The notes: generated from the sequence alone by a model not told the origin. A DNA stretch of 34,192 bases from Alloprevotella sp. oral taxon 473 str. F0040 (GCF_000318095.2 NZ_KB290709.1:1-34192); one strand, 5' to 3'; positions 7,953 to 16,619 are shown, numbered from the stretch's first letter. Translations and numbers: made by a program.

Positions 7953-7997
7953 ATCTCCGCATTAGAAGTTCTCTTCTCATGCGGAGATATTGTTTTT
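7953..7997. terminator. second hairpin between the GH20 gene and ddh
   Basis: The stem ATCTCCGCAT (7953-7962) with ATGCGGAGAT (7979-7988) contains an inner AGAAG/CTTCT pairing and is followed by ATTGTTTTT on the + strand. It lies between the converging GH20 and ddh genes, so it may be a backup terminator for GH20 or part of the ddh 3' end. Confidence 0.55.
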
Positions 7998-8065
7998 GAC
8001 CCTTAAGCCTGTTTTTGCAGTATTCTGCTGCGAATGCTCAGCGCAAGCAAGGAGAATATTCCCTT

Positions 8066-8968
8066 TTACACAAGGTGAGCAATCAAGGCTTCGCGGTCGC
8101 CTTCGAGATAGTCGATCACCGGAATCTCAATCATGGTGTAAGCACCAGGTTGTTGCTTCATAGAAGCACGAGCCACATTGATGAGCACTTGAGCCGTGAG
8201 AGCAGGATTATTGATGCGCATGTTAAACTCAAAGAGTTGGTTGTGCGTGCAACCCGATACACCCTTGCGCACGAGGTTCACCCCGTGACCCACATCGTTG
8301 AGGGCGTCCACACTCTCCACTTGATTTACGTGCGTTTCATCGTTCACAAAGTAAGGATCAGCCTTAATAGCCGCTGCTACCTGCTTGAAGTCCGCACCCT
8401 CTTCGAGTTCCACATACACCATACGACGATGAATGCCCGTGCCTAGGGGAATAGTCACCGACAAAGCATCACGAACACCTTCGATGGCACGCACAGCCAC
8501 AGAGTGACCCATGGAGCGACCAGGGCCGAAGTTGGTGTAGGTCACTCCCTTGGGAGCCAGACCTTCGATGAGGGTGCGTACCACAGAGTCAGAACCAGGA
8601 TCCCAACCCGCAGCAATCACGCTCACAGCACCATGCTCTTTGGCAGCAGCATCGAGCGAACGGCGCAAATCCACAATTTTAGAGTGAATGTCGAAGGAGT
8701 CCACCGTGTTAATGCCGAGTGCAAGACACTCTTTCGCGTAAGCCTCCACTTGTCGGGTTGGTGTAGCGAGGATAGCCACATCCACATCTTGGAGTTCGGA
8801 GATGTGTTTCACCACAGGATAGTGCGCCAATTCCGCAGGTTGCTCTCCTGTCACGTTGCGGCGCACCACACCAGCGCACACCATGTCGCCAGAAGCCTCG
8901 ATAGCCTCGAGCGCGTATTTGCCAATATTGCCATATCCTACGATGGCAGCGCGAATTTTCTTTTCCAT
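8066..8968 (-). CDS. ddh: meso-diaminopimelate dehydrogenase
   Basis: A 300-residue NADP-dependent enzyme converting L-tetrahydrodipicolinate, ammonia and NADPH to meso-diaminopimelate in one step (EC 1.4.1.16), supplying lysine and peptidoglycan. The Rossmann motif is V-G-Y-G-N-I-G (about 10-16), followed by V-R-R-N for NADPH. Family motifs [15 protein letters not shown] and the C-terminal Y-L-E-G-D-R are visible. The ATG at 8968 (M-E-K-K-I-R) is chosen over one 8 codons upstream because it fits the usual N-terminus. The leader between the candidate promoter (9201-9208) and the start is about 230 nt and carries an array of small palindromes. Confidence 0.93.
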   Translation of the reverse strand: MEKKIRAAIVGYGNIGKYALEAIEASGDMVCAGVVRRNVTGEQPAELAHYPVVKHISELQDVDVAILATPTRQVEAYAKECLALGINTVDSFDIHSKIVDLRRSLDAAAKEHGAVSVIAAGWDPGSDSVVRTLIEGLAPKGVTYTNFGPGRSMGHSVAVRAIEGVRDALSVTIPLGTGIHRRMVYVELEEGADFKQVAAAIKADPYFVNDETHVNQVESVDALNDVGHGVNLVRKGVSGCTHNQLFEFNMRINNPALTAQVLINVARASMKQQPGAYTMIEIPVIDYLEGDREALIAHLV

Positions 8969-9022
8969 ATTACTTGAGCGTTTGGATTTCAAAAAGTGAT
9001 TGTCCGAAAGTTGTGTCTAAAC

Positions 9023-9177
9023 AGAGGAAATCAATCTCTTCTTTAGGAGGGAGAAAAATCTCTCCTTAGAGAAAAATCCTCTCTTTTAAGGAGAAAAGTC
9101 TCTCTCTTTGAGGACATAAACCTCCCTGTTTGAGGAGAACCTCCTTGTTATCAGAGGAGAGAGTCAAGCCTCTGTCA
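9023..9177. repeat. array of about seven 18-28-bp imperfect palindromes in the ddh leader
   Basis: Successive units begin at about 9023, 9045, 9068, 9088, 9110, 9132 and 9150. Most have the form GAGGA-A-rich-TCTCCTTT, for example GGAGAAAAATCTCTCC and GAGGAGAACCTCC. Each can fold on itself, and neighbours can pair with each other. The array lies between a candidate minus-strand promoter and ddh. Confidence 0.8.
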
Positions 9178-9200
9178 GGCATCTATCGTTTTGTGTGCTG

Positions 9201-9208
9201 CAAATTTA
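9201..9208 (-). promoter_or_regulatory. candidate -7 box for ddh
   Basis: On the minus strand this reads TAAATTTG, an exact TAnnTTTG match. It would start a transcript at about 9195, giving ddh a leader of about 230 nt that includes the palindrome array. The nearest TTTG (9235-9238) is 26 nt upstream, longer than the usual spacing. Confidence 0.45.
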
Positions 9209-9241
9209 GAGAGAGCTATCGAAGTGAACAAGCGCAAACTG

Positions 9242-10681
9242 CTATTTTTTGAAACGTCTTAGTGCAAAAAGTCCTAATGCTGTGAGCCCTCCATTGAGTA
9301 TGAGTAGTTCGTAGCCAAAGGTATATCCCCACCAGATCGGAGCATAGTGGTCAAGGAGAGCCGTTGCTATGGGAGCTACTATCACCACCACAGGCACATA
9401 GCGGTCGCGAATCTCCCACTGTGTGTAGAGTCCGAAGGCAAAAAGTCCCAGTAGTGGGCCATAGGTGTAAGAAGCCATCACATAAATCGTGTTGATCACG
9501 TTCGGACTATCGACCAAGCGAAAAATGAGTAAGCACACAAAACAGAGCACCACCACAGCTGCATGCGCCCCTCTTCGCAAGCGCACATCGTCTTCACGGT
9601 CGAGAATGTCGATGCAGAAACTTGTGGTCAATGCAGTTATCGCCCCATCGGCAGCCGAGAAAGCAGCTGCCACTATGCCGATGGTGAAAGGTAACACCAC
9701 TAAATGTCCCAAAGCCCCACTACTCACGAGCATTGGCAGGAGTTCGTCGCTCTTCGCTGGCAAAGCAATGTGTTGCATCTTGCAAAAATGATAGAGCAGC
9801 ACCCCTAGGCCGAGCAACAAAGCATTGATGGGGAGGAAAGAAAGTCCATAGACACACATATCCTTCTGCGCATCGCGGAGCGTGCGGCAAGTGAGATTCT
9901 TCTGCATCATGTCTTGATCCAAGCCAGTCATCACAATCACGATGAAGATACCGCTAAGAAACTGCCGCCAAAACGCCTGCTTGGACGAGGCATCCCACAC
10001 CCACACACGGCTCATCGGACTCTCGTCAATCAACTTCCAAGCACTCTGCCAGTCCAGCCCCATCTGTTGCATCACCGCCCAGAGCGTTCCGACGACAGCA
10101 AGGGTGAGCATCAAGGTTTGCAGCGCATCGGTGTAGAGCAAGCTCGCTTGTCCTGCTCGAAAGGTGTAGAGCCAAATCAAGAGGAGTGTCACCGCAGCGG
10201 TGACAACAAAAGAGATGCCCAGTGGAGCTGCAATAAAAGTGTGGAGCACCAAAGTCGCCACGTAGAGTCGGGCAGTGGCTCCAGCCAATTTGCTGAGGAG
10301 GAAAAACCCCGCCCCCGTTTTGCGTGTGCGGTCGCCAAAGCGGTGCGAGAGATAACCATAGATGCTCGTGAGTTGCAGGCGATAATAGAGGGGCAGTAGC
10401 ACCACCGCCACCACAATGTAGCCCACGATGAAGCCCATGCACATTTGCAGATAGCTCATGCCGATGCCCCCCACCCACGCAGGGACACTCACGAACGACA
10501 CCCCCGAGATACTCCCGGCTATCATGCCAAAAGCCACCATAGGCCAGGGTGCGCGCCGTGAAGCACGATAAAAAGCAGCGTTGCTCGTTTGATGTTTACG
10601 CCCACTCACCCAGTGAGCGATGCCAAGCAACACGAAGAAGTAGACCGCTAACGTGGCGATCATCCAAAGAGAAGTAGACAT
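9242..10681 (-). CDS. sodium:solute symporter (SSS family)
   Basis: This 479-residue inner-membrane protein has about 13 hydrophobic helices spread along its whole length, the normal size and topology for the SSS/LeuT-fold Na+-coupled transporters. Typical features are the N-terminal helix, the S-R-R-A-P-W-P segment, and G-M-I-A-G-S-I-S-G-V-S-F in the second helix. The substrate cannot be read from the sequence; sugars, amino acids and sialic acid are all possible in this family. It starts 18 bp after the DUF4435 gene stop on the same strand, so it is very probably co-transcribed with the ATPase and DUF4435 genes. That pairing is unusual for a transporter. Downstream is a 33-bp gap to the candidate ddh promoter. 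Confidence 0.85.
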   Translation of the reverse strand: MSTSLWMIATLAVYFFVLLGIAHWVSGRKHQTSNAAFYRASRRAPWPMVAFGMIAGSISGVSFVSVPAWVGGIGMSYLQMCMGFIVGYIVVAVVLLPLYYRLQLTSIYGYLSHRFGDRTRKTGAGFFLLSKLAGATARLYVATLVLHTFIAAPLGISFVVTAAVTLLLIWLYTFRAGQASLLYTDALQTLMLTLAVVGTLWAVMQQMGLDWQSAWKLIDESPMSRVWVWDASSKQAFWRQFLSGIFIVIVMTGLDQDMMQKNLTCRTLRDAQKDMCVYGLSFLPINALLLGLGVLLYHFCKMQHIALPAKSDELLPMLVSSGALGHLVVLPFTIGIVAAAFSAADGAITALTTSFCIDILDREDDVRLRRGAHAAVVVLCFVCLLIFRLVDSPNVINTIYVMASYTYGPLLGLFAFGLYTQWEIRDRYVPVVVIVAPIATALLDHYAPIWWGYTFGYELLILNGGLTALGLFALRRFKK

Positions 10682-10699
10682 TGGTTTAGGGGTTGAGAA

Positions 10700-11848
10700 T
10701 CATAGTTTACCGTAAGGTTTCACCTTAGGCGACTTCCGTTTTGAGGAAGCGTTGGAGCGCATCGTCGGTTGCTGTTGCGCATCGTAGTGTTTAGGTCGCG
10801 GAGTTTCCTCTGCTGGGATAGCAGGAAAACTCATTTCTTCCGAATCCTCGGGACAATGCACCAAATCTTCGCATCGAGCCACCAAAGCGTGTGCCGCTGT
10901 CACGATTCGCTCGAAGGCTTCTGTGTGGTGATAGGCAGTTTGTTTGCGCACCATAGCCTCAAAGGGTGCAATCGCATGCTGATAGGCTGCCAATTCGTTG
11001 CGCTTCTGCACCGCATGACAAGCCAATTTAGAAATCTCTCGTTCGCGCTGTCTGCGCAGCATGTCACAAATGCTCGTCATCAATGGCATCACCACGCCAT
11101 CTAGCAAGTCGTGTCCACGCATGTAGAGATAAGCTGTTTGTGGTGTCACGCCCAATTGCAACAGTTGTTCGCGCAGGGGAGCATACGTTTGTCGGCCTTC
11201 GGGAAACATCCGTTGCAGGCGGTTGATCTGCTGATTCACGCGCCGCTTCAAGGCTTGCAGCATCTCCTCGGGGTGGTAAATGTTGATATACCTCAGTTCC
11301 ACCACGCGCGCAAAGTCGGAGAGTGAAAACTGCGTGTAGCGACCGTAGCGATATGCCCACACATTCCACACCAAGAGGGGAAAAATGATTTCAGAAAATT
11401 CCGCGAAGAAAGCCTCATAGTCCATCACCTCCTGGTCATTGAGTGTCGCCATCACACATACGTGCGCCAAGGTTGCAGCGTGGCATTGCAAATTTTCGAT
11501 GGCGTAGACCCCTGTGTGCAAAACAAAGGGCGAACGACACACCATTTCGCTCGTAGGAGTGGCTCCTTGCATGAGAAAATCATAGTCGGCATCCACACAA
11601 GCAATCATGCTATGCCCCAATCGGTTGGAGAGAGCTATCTTCTTGCCCCTTCCGAGCGAGGTTTGCGAGGGCAGCATCACCTCAAACTCCATCGCTTCGG
11701 TTTCCACTTCTCGCAAGACATCTTTCCAAAACAAGATGTCGTCATAGCTTTCCACATAGGCCACCACTATGCGGCGCGCCTTTTTGCCTCGCAAGCGGTT
11801 GGCCGCTGCGATGTAGGCCGAATTGATATGGTGAGAGAGACGAGACAT
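10700..11848 (-). CDS. DUF4435 TOPRIM-like protein (AriB-like)
   Basis: A 382-residue protein recognised as DUF4435. An acidic residue E33 follows a beta strand (V-A-Y-V-E-S-Y-D-D); then D86-A-D88-Y-D90 follows a second strand (M-I-A-C-V-D-A-D). This is the Glu...Asp-x-Asp arrangement of TOPRIM nucleases. The family motif Y-A-I-E118-N119 is also present. The C-terminal half is helical, and the end is basic and low in complexity (K-R-K-S-P-K-V-K). In the PARIS phage-defence system AriB is a DUF4435/TOPRIM effector released by its ATPase partner AriA; here an ABC-type ATPase gene lies 30 bp upstream on the same strand. Whether this pair defends against phage, or is a housekeeping Bacteroidota version, cannot be told from sequence. 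Confidence 0.75.
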   Translation of the reverse strand: MSRLSHHINSAYIAAANRLRGKKARRIVVAYVESYDDILFWKDVLREVETEAMEFEVMLPSQTSLGRGKKIALSNRLGHSMIACVDADYDFLMQGATPTSEMVCRSPFVLHTGVYAIENLQCHAATLAHVCVMATLNDQEVMDYEAFFAEFSEIIFPLLVWNVWAYRYGRYTQFSLSDFARVVELRYINIYHPEEMLQALKRRVNQQINRLQRMFPEGRQTYAPLREQLLQLGVTPQTAYLYMRGHDLLDGVVMPLMTSICDMLRRQREREISKLACHAVQKRNELAAYQHAIAPFEAMVRKQTAYHHTEAFERIVTAAHALVARCEDLVHCPEDSEEMSFPAIPAEETPRPKHYDAQQQPTMRSNASSKRKSPKVKPYGKL

Positions 11849-11878
11849 AAGGCAAAAGCATTTAACCCCAAAAGGTCA

Positions 11879-12709
11879 TTAAAATGTAATCTCCGACACT
11901 TCAGTCACACAGTCCTCCCAGCCATCCATGATCACCGCAGGGGAGTGAGTGGTGAGAATAATCTGCACGTTAGGGTTTAAGCTCCTCACCATCGAGATGA
12001 GGCGTTTTTGCCAATCAAAGTGTAGCGACACCTCTGGCTCGTCCATGAAGAGCGCATAAGGTTGGCGATCTTGCGTGAGCGTGGTGAGGAGAATGATGAG
12101 CATTTGTTTTTCTCCTGAAGAAAGCACGTAGGGCGAAAGCACCTCTTCGTATTGGAAAAAGCGCAGTTCATTGCTTTCGCGGTCGATGCGTTTGCCCGTT
12201 TCGGCAAAGAGTTCGTCCACCAAATCCAGAAAATGCGTCTTAGCCTCGGCAGCGGCAGCCGCTTCTTCGCGCGCCGACTCGCTTCCGCTGGTGAGGAGGG
12301 CAATCATGCGATTGCCGATGTTCACTTGATAGTCGAGATATCGGCGTTGCAGTTGATAGAGTTGCCAGTCGAGTTCGGTCACCACTTGTCCTTCAGCGAG
12401 GGTAGTCACGCGTTCGCTTGTCACCATCTGGCGATCCACCGAGCGCACCACGTCATAGCGTATGCGCTGAGCATCAGTGGGGAAAAGGTCGAGCTTCACG
12501 CCCAGTCGTGCTCCGAGGTGCAGTTCGCCCGAAGCGGAGAGACTGCCCACCTGCTGCACCATGCGCGAAAGGATGGTGCTTTTTCCTGCGCCATTTTTCC
12601 CACTCAGCACATTAACGTCGGGGCGCAGTTGCCAGACGATGTGCTTGTGTCCGCTCCAAAGACTTGAAATCTCGATGCGTGCGATGTAGTCAGCAAAGAT
12701 AGTGTTCAT
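11879..12709 (-). CDS. ABC-type AAA ATPase (AriA-like), partner of the DUF4435 protein
   Basis: A 276-residue soluble ATPase of the SMC/OLD-like AAA_15/AAA_21 group. The Walker A motif is G-K-N-G-A-G-K43-S44. The ABC signature is L-S-S-G-E-K-Q (196-202), Walker B is A-L-F-M-D223-E224-P, and the H-loop histidine is H255 in L-T-T-H-S-P. A short Ala/Glu-rich helical insertion lies near 145-165, much shorter than the coiled coil of SMC proteins. The domain is complete but compact. It heads the operon with DUF4435 and the symporter. The minus-strand box TACTTTTG lies about 25 bp before the start. Other single ABC-ATPases of unknown role look alike; the DUF4435 neighbour drives the AriA-like call. 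Confidence 0.78.
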   Translation of the reverse strand: MNTIFADYIARIEISSLWSGHKHIVWQLRPDVNVLSGKNGAGKSTILSRMVQQVGSLSASGELHLGARLGVKLDLFPTDAQRIRYDVVRSVDRQMVTSERVTTLAEGQVVTELDWQLYQLQRRYLDYQVNIGNRMIALLTSGSESAREEAAAAAEAKTHFLDLVDELFAETGKRIDRESNELRFFQYEEVLSPYVLSSGEKQMLIILLTTLTQDRQPYALFMDEPEVSLHFDWQKRLISMVRSLNPNVQIILTTHSPAVIMDGWEDCVTEVSEITF

Positions 12710-12731
12710 AACCGAAAGATATTTATAACTA

Positions 12732-12739
12732 CAAAAGTA
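12732..12739 (-). promoter_or_regulatory. candidate -7 box for the ATPase-DUF4435-symporter operon
   Basis: On the minus strand it reads TACTTTTG, an exact TAnnTTTG match, 22 bp upstream of the ATPase start codon. A clear -33 TTTG is not evident. Confidence 0.5.
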
Positions 12740-12818
12740 ACGAAAATCTCTGAGATGCTGTCTCGAATGCTGACAAATTATCTCGTGCTTCTTTTTCTTC
12801 TCATTTCTTTGTGTGTGG

Positions 12819-13560
12819 CCCCCCTATTATATATGGGGATGCAAATAGCCGAAAGTGTCACTGTAAATGTTAAAACTAGACGTTCAGCACTGAATTTTGA
12901 GATAGTTTAAGACTCGAGGACGGAGAGCCCTTGCTGCCGTCTCAAAGAGGGTGCGATTTCTTCGCGTGGGCGCGTACGCTCGCGCGCATCCCTGGAATTT
13001 CGTGTTTTTTGCTTTCACAACCTTCACGCAGGGGGTGTTGAATGTTCTATTTTAGGGAGAGAATTTTCTGCTTTTACAAGACAGCTTGGAGCAGTCGAAA
13101 GGTAGGAAAATAGGACGATGGAACCGATGTGTGTTAAAATATGTCCGAAAGATGCGCACTACGAATTGAAACATAATAGGTTACAGAGTTTTCTGTGAAG
13201 GTTGTGAAAGTAAAAATACGAAAATCGCTGTAATGCGCGTGTACATGCGCGCGTGAGGAAGTCTTTTTAAGATTCGTTCACCCTCCGTTTTCTTCTTCCT
13301 CGCTTTGGGCTCTTTGGGGCAAGGAGATAACCTCGTTTCTCGATGACTCTTCGATGAGTAGGCAAACTCTCCGACATTTTCCATTTTTTCTTGGAGATTT
13401 CCAGACAGATGTCGGAGACTTTTCTGCGCATCTCCGAGATTTCCCCCTCTTGTTTCCTACATTTTGTGTGAGATAATCCAATGTCCTTGTAGCACTTGTG
13501 GAGAGTTATCGCGAGACAAAGGCTTAATGAAGTCTTACGAAGGCTTAGCAAAGGGCTATA
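12819..13560 (+). repeat. composite intergenic repeat element, copy 2
   Basis: This fills most of the 1.1-kb gap between the ATPase gene and the TonB-C gene. It begins with the box CCCCCCTATTATATATGGGG (about 12819-12837) and continues with the 22-bp inverted arms and C/G palindromes (12964-13257) and a CTCCGA-rich tract (13364-13446). Its last part (TTAGCAAAGGGCTATAATTTG, split over 13546-13567) recalls the end of copy 1. No credible protein is encoded. From here to 13805 nothing else was recognised. Confidence 0.72.
12964..13257. repeat. inverted 22-bp arms with outer C/G palindromes, copy 2
   Basis: The left arm is 13006-13027 and the right arm 13195-13216, reverse complements except for one base (13211). 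The separation is 167 bp, exactly as in copy 1. GTGTTAAAA sits at about the same offset inside both. The outer C/G-rich stretches are GCGCGTACGCTCGCGCGC (about 12970-12987) and GCGCGTGTACATGCGCGCG (about 13235-13253). Sequence just outside the right arm (TCGCTGTAATGCGCG) matches copy 1. Confidence 0.88.
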
Positions 13561-13805
13561 ATTTGTGCACCGTCGGAAAATAATGGGAGAGATATTTGGC
13601 GAGCCACGAGCAAACCACTAATTTCGCTGTGTAGAACAATGGACAGAACGGCAGATTTTTTCCTCGCTTGCGAAATAGAAAAGTTCGTTTCCTCTGTTCG
13701 TTCTATGTCACTTGCAAGTGCCCCTTGATTTCACCCAGAGTCTTGTCCCTTCCTTGCTTTTCTAGGCGGCAATGCTGGAGCAAAACTCTATAACCTCTAC
13801 TCATC

Positions 13806-14231
13806 ATGAAGAAGATATTCACCCTTCTCGCTTTCTCTTCCTTCCTGCTTACCACCAGCAATGTCGCCATGGCTTGCGCTCCTGTGGAAACGGTGAGCAT
13901 CAGTAGTTCCGAAGAAAAGACTAATGTGCAGACCCAAGCTAAATATGGCACTGGCGATGCGGAACTCATGGCGGATGTAGCCAAACTGATCAGATATCCC
14001 AAAGATTGTATTGAAAAAGAAATTCAAGGGGTCGTTTACGTGAAATTTACGATTAGTGCTAAAGGCAAAGCAGGCGGTTTTAGCATCCTCAAATCACTCC
14101 ATCCTTCGGCAGATGCAGAAGCCATTCGCGCAGTGAAGAAACTGCCCGGCAAATGGAAACCTGCGCTCGATAGCAAAGGAAAGCCCGTGAGCTGCAACTT
14201 CAGTTTGCCCATTGTTTTCCGACTAAACTAA
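13806..14231 (+). CDS. exported protein with a TonB C-terminal domain
   Basis: This 141-residue protein has a signal sequence at about 1-23 (M-K-K-I-F-T-L-L-A-F...A-M-A-C) and a C-terminal domain of the TonB-C type. The domain is recognisable from I-Q-G-V-V-Y-V-K-F-T-I-S, G-K-A-G-G-F-S-I-L-K-S, and A-I-R-A-V-K-K-L-P-G-K-W-K-P-A. A proline-rich periplasm-spanning region is missing, so it is unlikely to be a full energy transducer. It may be a small periplasmic or lipid-anchored TonB-C protein; C24 follows A-M-A, a poor lipobox. It lies 36 bp before the histidine kinase gene and is probably the first gene of that operon, so a role in sensing or envelope binding is possible. Confidence 0.82.
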   Translation: MKKIFTLLAFSSFLLTTSNVAMACAPVETVSISSSEEKTNVQTQAKYGTGDAELMADVAKLIRYPKDCIEKEIQGVVYVKFTISAKGKAGGFSILKSLHPSADAEAIRAVKKLPGKWKPALDSKGKPVSCNFSLPIVFRLN

Positions 14232-14267
14232 GCCACGGAGCGTTCGCTCTCGATAACTCCAAGAATC

Positions 14268-15650
14268 ATGACCTCACGTCTCTCGCTTCATCGACTCGTG
14301 CAACTCATTTCGCTCAGCATCATTGTGATGCTGAGCCTTTTGGGCGTTTGGCAGGTGCAGCGATTGCGTCATGAAGTGGCACAAGCTAACGAACGAGTGC
14401 CAAGTTGCTTGCAGAGTGCCGACGTGGTGGAGATGTTTGTCAGAACCAGTCGTCATCGTGTCACAGACAACATGTATTTTTATCTTCCTGCGAGTCTCGA
14501 GCTCTCCCACCTCATGAAGTTGCCCAAGGCTTCGGACGAAGTGGCACTTGAGATGCAACGCACGCTCCACACCTCTATCGATTCGTGGTTGCCGCCCGAT
14601 GCCGCCTTGCTCGACAGTCTGTTGCATGCCCATCTGATGCGCGAGCAGCTCCCCATTAGTTATGAATTGCAGAAAGTGGATTTAGTCAACGATAAAGTGA
14701 CATTTCGCGCTCTTCACACCCAGCAGTGGATGCCGTGGGGCGGTGATGAATTTAAGCCCTCTGCGCAGGACTTGGCAGACACGCTCTTTGTGAGTGATGA
14801 CTATTCGCAAGCCTATGTGCTGCGCTATGAGTCGTGCTGGAAAGTGGTGCTGCGCAACGAAATTCCGAGTCTTGCAGTTTTTCTGCTTTTTCTCATCATC
14901 TCGATTGTGGTGCTGGCATTGTTGCGTTTGCGGCAGCAGGAAGCCACTGCCACCACGCAGTTCGTGCGCAATCTCTCGCACGAACTCAAAACGCCAATAG
15001 CTGTGGCGCAGGCTGCCCACGAGGCTTTGTTGGATTTTGGTGCAGATCAAGATGTGGGGCGAAGACAACAACTGCTGCGCACTTCGCAACGACAAATCGT
15101 GCAACTGCAACAACTAGTCACTTCGTTGCTTGATGCGCTGCGTCCTCAGCCACAATGGCGCAAACCCCAGTATGAAGGTTTGGCGGTGGAGGAAATGCTG
15201 TTGCAACTGCAAGACGAACACGAACTTGGGCATGACAAACCTGTGAGCATCTTCCTAGATGTGCAACCGAATGATTTGGCTTTTTCGACTGATCGGCTGA
15301 TGTTGCGTGATTTGCTCAACAATCTGATAGACAATGCTATTAAGTATTCCAATGAAGAAGCCGTGGTGGACATTCGAGTGAGGAAAGATGAGGCAGCACG
15401 CGCGGTTATCATCGAGGTGGCAGACCAGGGTGTGGGCATTGCTGCGCGCGATTTGCGCAAAGTGTTCCGAAGGTTTTATCGGGTGGAGCAGGGCGATTTG
15501 CACACAGTGCGTGGTTATGGGCTTGGGCTCTACCACGTGGACTGTCTGGTGCGGCAACTGGGGGGGCGCATCAGTGTGCAGAGTGAGATGGGGAAGGGCA
15601 GTTGCTTCCGTGTCGTTCTTCCTCTCGATGCAGTACCGCAGACATCTTGA
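14268..15650 (+). CDS. sensor histidine kinase
   Basis: A 460-residue membrane histidine kinase. TM1 is at about 10-28, then comes a periplasmic sensor region (about 30-197) of no recognised family, then TM2 at about 198-219. The HisKA phospho-acceptor is H238 in N-L-S-H-E-L-K-T-P. The ATPase domain has an N box N-N-L-I-D-N-A-I-K-Y-S (near 350), G1 D-Q-G-V-G-I-A and G2 G-Y-G-L-G-L-Y. All catalytic boxes are intact. The cognate regulator follows 61 bp downstream. The sensor input is unknown; the co-encoded TonB-C-domain protein upstream is the only hint. Confidence 0.93.
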   Translation: MTSRLSLHRLVQLISLSIIVMLSLLGVWQVQRLRHEVAQANERVPSCLQSADVVEMFVRTSRHRVTDNMYFYLPASLELSHLMKLPKASDEVALEMQRTLHTSIDSWLPPDAALLDSLLHAHLMREQLPISYELQKVDLVNDKVTFRALHTQQWMPWGGDEFKPSAQDLADTLFVSDDYSQAYVLRYESCWKVVLRNEIPSLAVFLLFLIISIVVLALLRLRQQEATATTQFVRNLSHELKTPIAVAQAAHEALLDFGADQDVGRRQQLLRTSQRQIVQLQQLVTSLLDALRPQPQWRKPQYEGLAVEEMLLQLQDEHELGHDKPVSIFLDVQPNDLAFSTDRLMLRDLLNNLIDNAIKYSNEEAVVDIRVRKDEAARAVIIEVADQGVGIAARDLRKVFRRFYRVEQGDLHTVRGYGLGLYHVDCLVRQLGGRISVQSEMGKGSCFRVVLPLDAVPQTS

Positions 15651-15711
15651 CCTTTGCCGACGATGGTGTGGCAAACTGCACCAATCGTTTTCTTAAATCT
15701 CTCATGAAGAT

Positions 15712-16494
15712 ATGAATAAAATTCGCATTCTCCTCGCTGAAGATGAACGTGATCTGGCGGGTATTCTCCGAGATACGCTCGTCACCCTTGATTTTGCCGT
15801 GACCCTAGCGCACGATGGCGCTGCGGCATTAGAGGCTTATGCGGCAGAACGTCCAGATTTGCTGGTGACGGATGTGATGATGCCGGTGATGGATGGCTTC
15901 TCCCTAATCCAAAAACTGCGACAGGAAGATGCGCGACTGCCCATCATCGTGCTCACTGCACGCACCGACACAGACGATGTGGTGCACGGGCTGCAACTGG
16001 GAGCGAATGATTATCTGCGCAAACCCTTTTCGATGCGCGAACTGGTGGCCCGCATTCAGGCTCTGTTGCGACAATTTCCACCCCATCCCGAAAGGGAAAA
16101 TGGAGCAGGGGCAGAGGCAGCACACAAGGGGACGATGGTGGAGATGGTAGAACAGGAGAGTCAGAGTGAGCCAACAGAAAAGGCTAGAAGAGGTTTGAGC
16201 TGTGGGGCCACGACCCTCTATCCTTCGCGAGCGTTGCTGCAGACTGCCGATGGCACGGAGCAACCCTTGACTCAACGTGAAGCTGAGATTCTGCGACGTC
16301 TCTTTGCGCATCCCAATGAAATCGTGGAGCGGCATGGCTTGTTGCTTGACCTGTGGGGCAGTGATACGGCCTACAATGCTCGCTCTCTCCACGTTTTTGT
16401 GTCGCGTCTGCGCACAAAATTGGCTTCCGATGCTCTGCTCTCTCTTCGCAATGTGCATGGGCAGGGTTATCGCCTTGTAGTGGAGGAGAATTAA
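15712..16494 (+). CDS. OmpR-family response regulator
   Basis: A 260-residue regulator. The receiver domain (1-120) has acidic residues E9-D10-E11, phospho-acceptor D54 in V-T-D-V-M-M-P-V-M-D-G, and K104 in L-R-K-P-F. The C-terminal winged helix (about 165-258) shows L-T-Q-R-E-A-E-I-L-R-R-L and S-L-H-V-F-V-S-R-L-R-T-K-L. Between them lies an unusually long, Glu/Gln-rich linker of about 40 residues (roughly 122-163), making the protein longer than typical members of 225-235 residues. It is paired with the upstream histidine kinase. Targets are unknown. Confidence 0.94.
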   Translation: MNKIRILLAEDERDLAGILRDTLVTLDFAVTLAHDGAAALEAYAAERPDLLVTDVMMPVMDGFSLIQKLRQEDARLPIIVLTARTDTDDVVHGLQLGANDYLRKPFSMRELVARIQALLRQFPPHPERENGAGAEAAHKGTMVEMVEQESQSEPTEKARRGLSCGATTLYPSRALLQTADGTEQPLTQREAEILRRLFAHPNEIVERHGLLLDLWGSDTAYNARSLHVFVSRLRTKLASDALLSLRNVHGQGYRLVVEEN

Positions 16495-16495
16495 A

Positions 16496-16511
16496 GGGTA
16501 AGGGTATAGGG
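16496..16511 (+). repeat. GGGTAAGGGTATAG-type dispersed short repeat (1 of 3)
   Basis: GGGTAAGGGTATAGGG lies just after the response regulator stop codon. Related 16-mers are at 18140-18155 (GGGTAAAGATATAGTT) and 21556-21571 (GGGTAAGGATATAGTT). The last two also share flanking sequence (TACTTG...TGAG.CAT). All are intergenic. Confidence 0.5.
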
Positions 16512-16531
16512 AAAATGTGATGTTTTTTTTG

Positions 16532-16539
16532 TAACTTTG
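16532..16539 (+). promoter_or_regulatory. candidate -7 box TAACTTTG for dnaA
   Basis: This is an exact TAnnTTTG match preceded by a T8 run, giving a leader of about 75 nt before the chosen dnaA ATG. The upstream T-run could also serve as the end of a weak terminator for the two-component operon. Confidence 0.5.
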
Positions 16540-16619
16540 CGCCATTGTTTTTGGCTGGCTGCGGCTCTGTCGAAGACGAAAGACATCGAACCCTCCTTAA
16601 CCTCCTCATATCCCGCACT

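Noticed and set aside
8015-8977. Plus-strand frames of 143 and 157 codons opposite ddh
   Set aside because: They are His-rich shadows of a clearly recognised enzyme gene.
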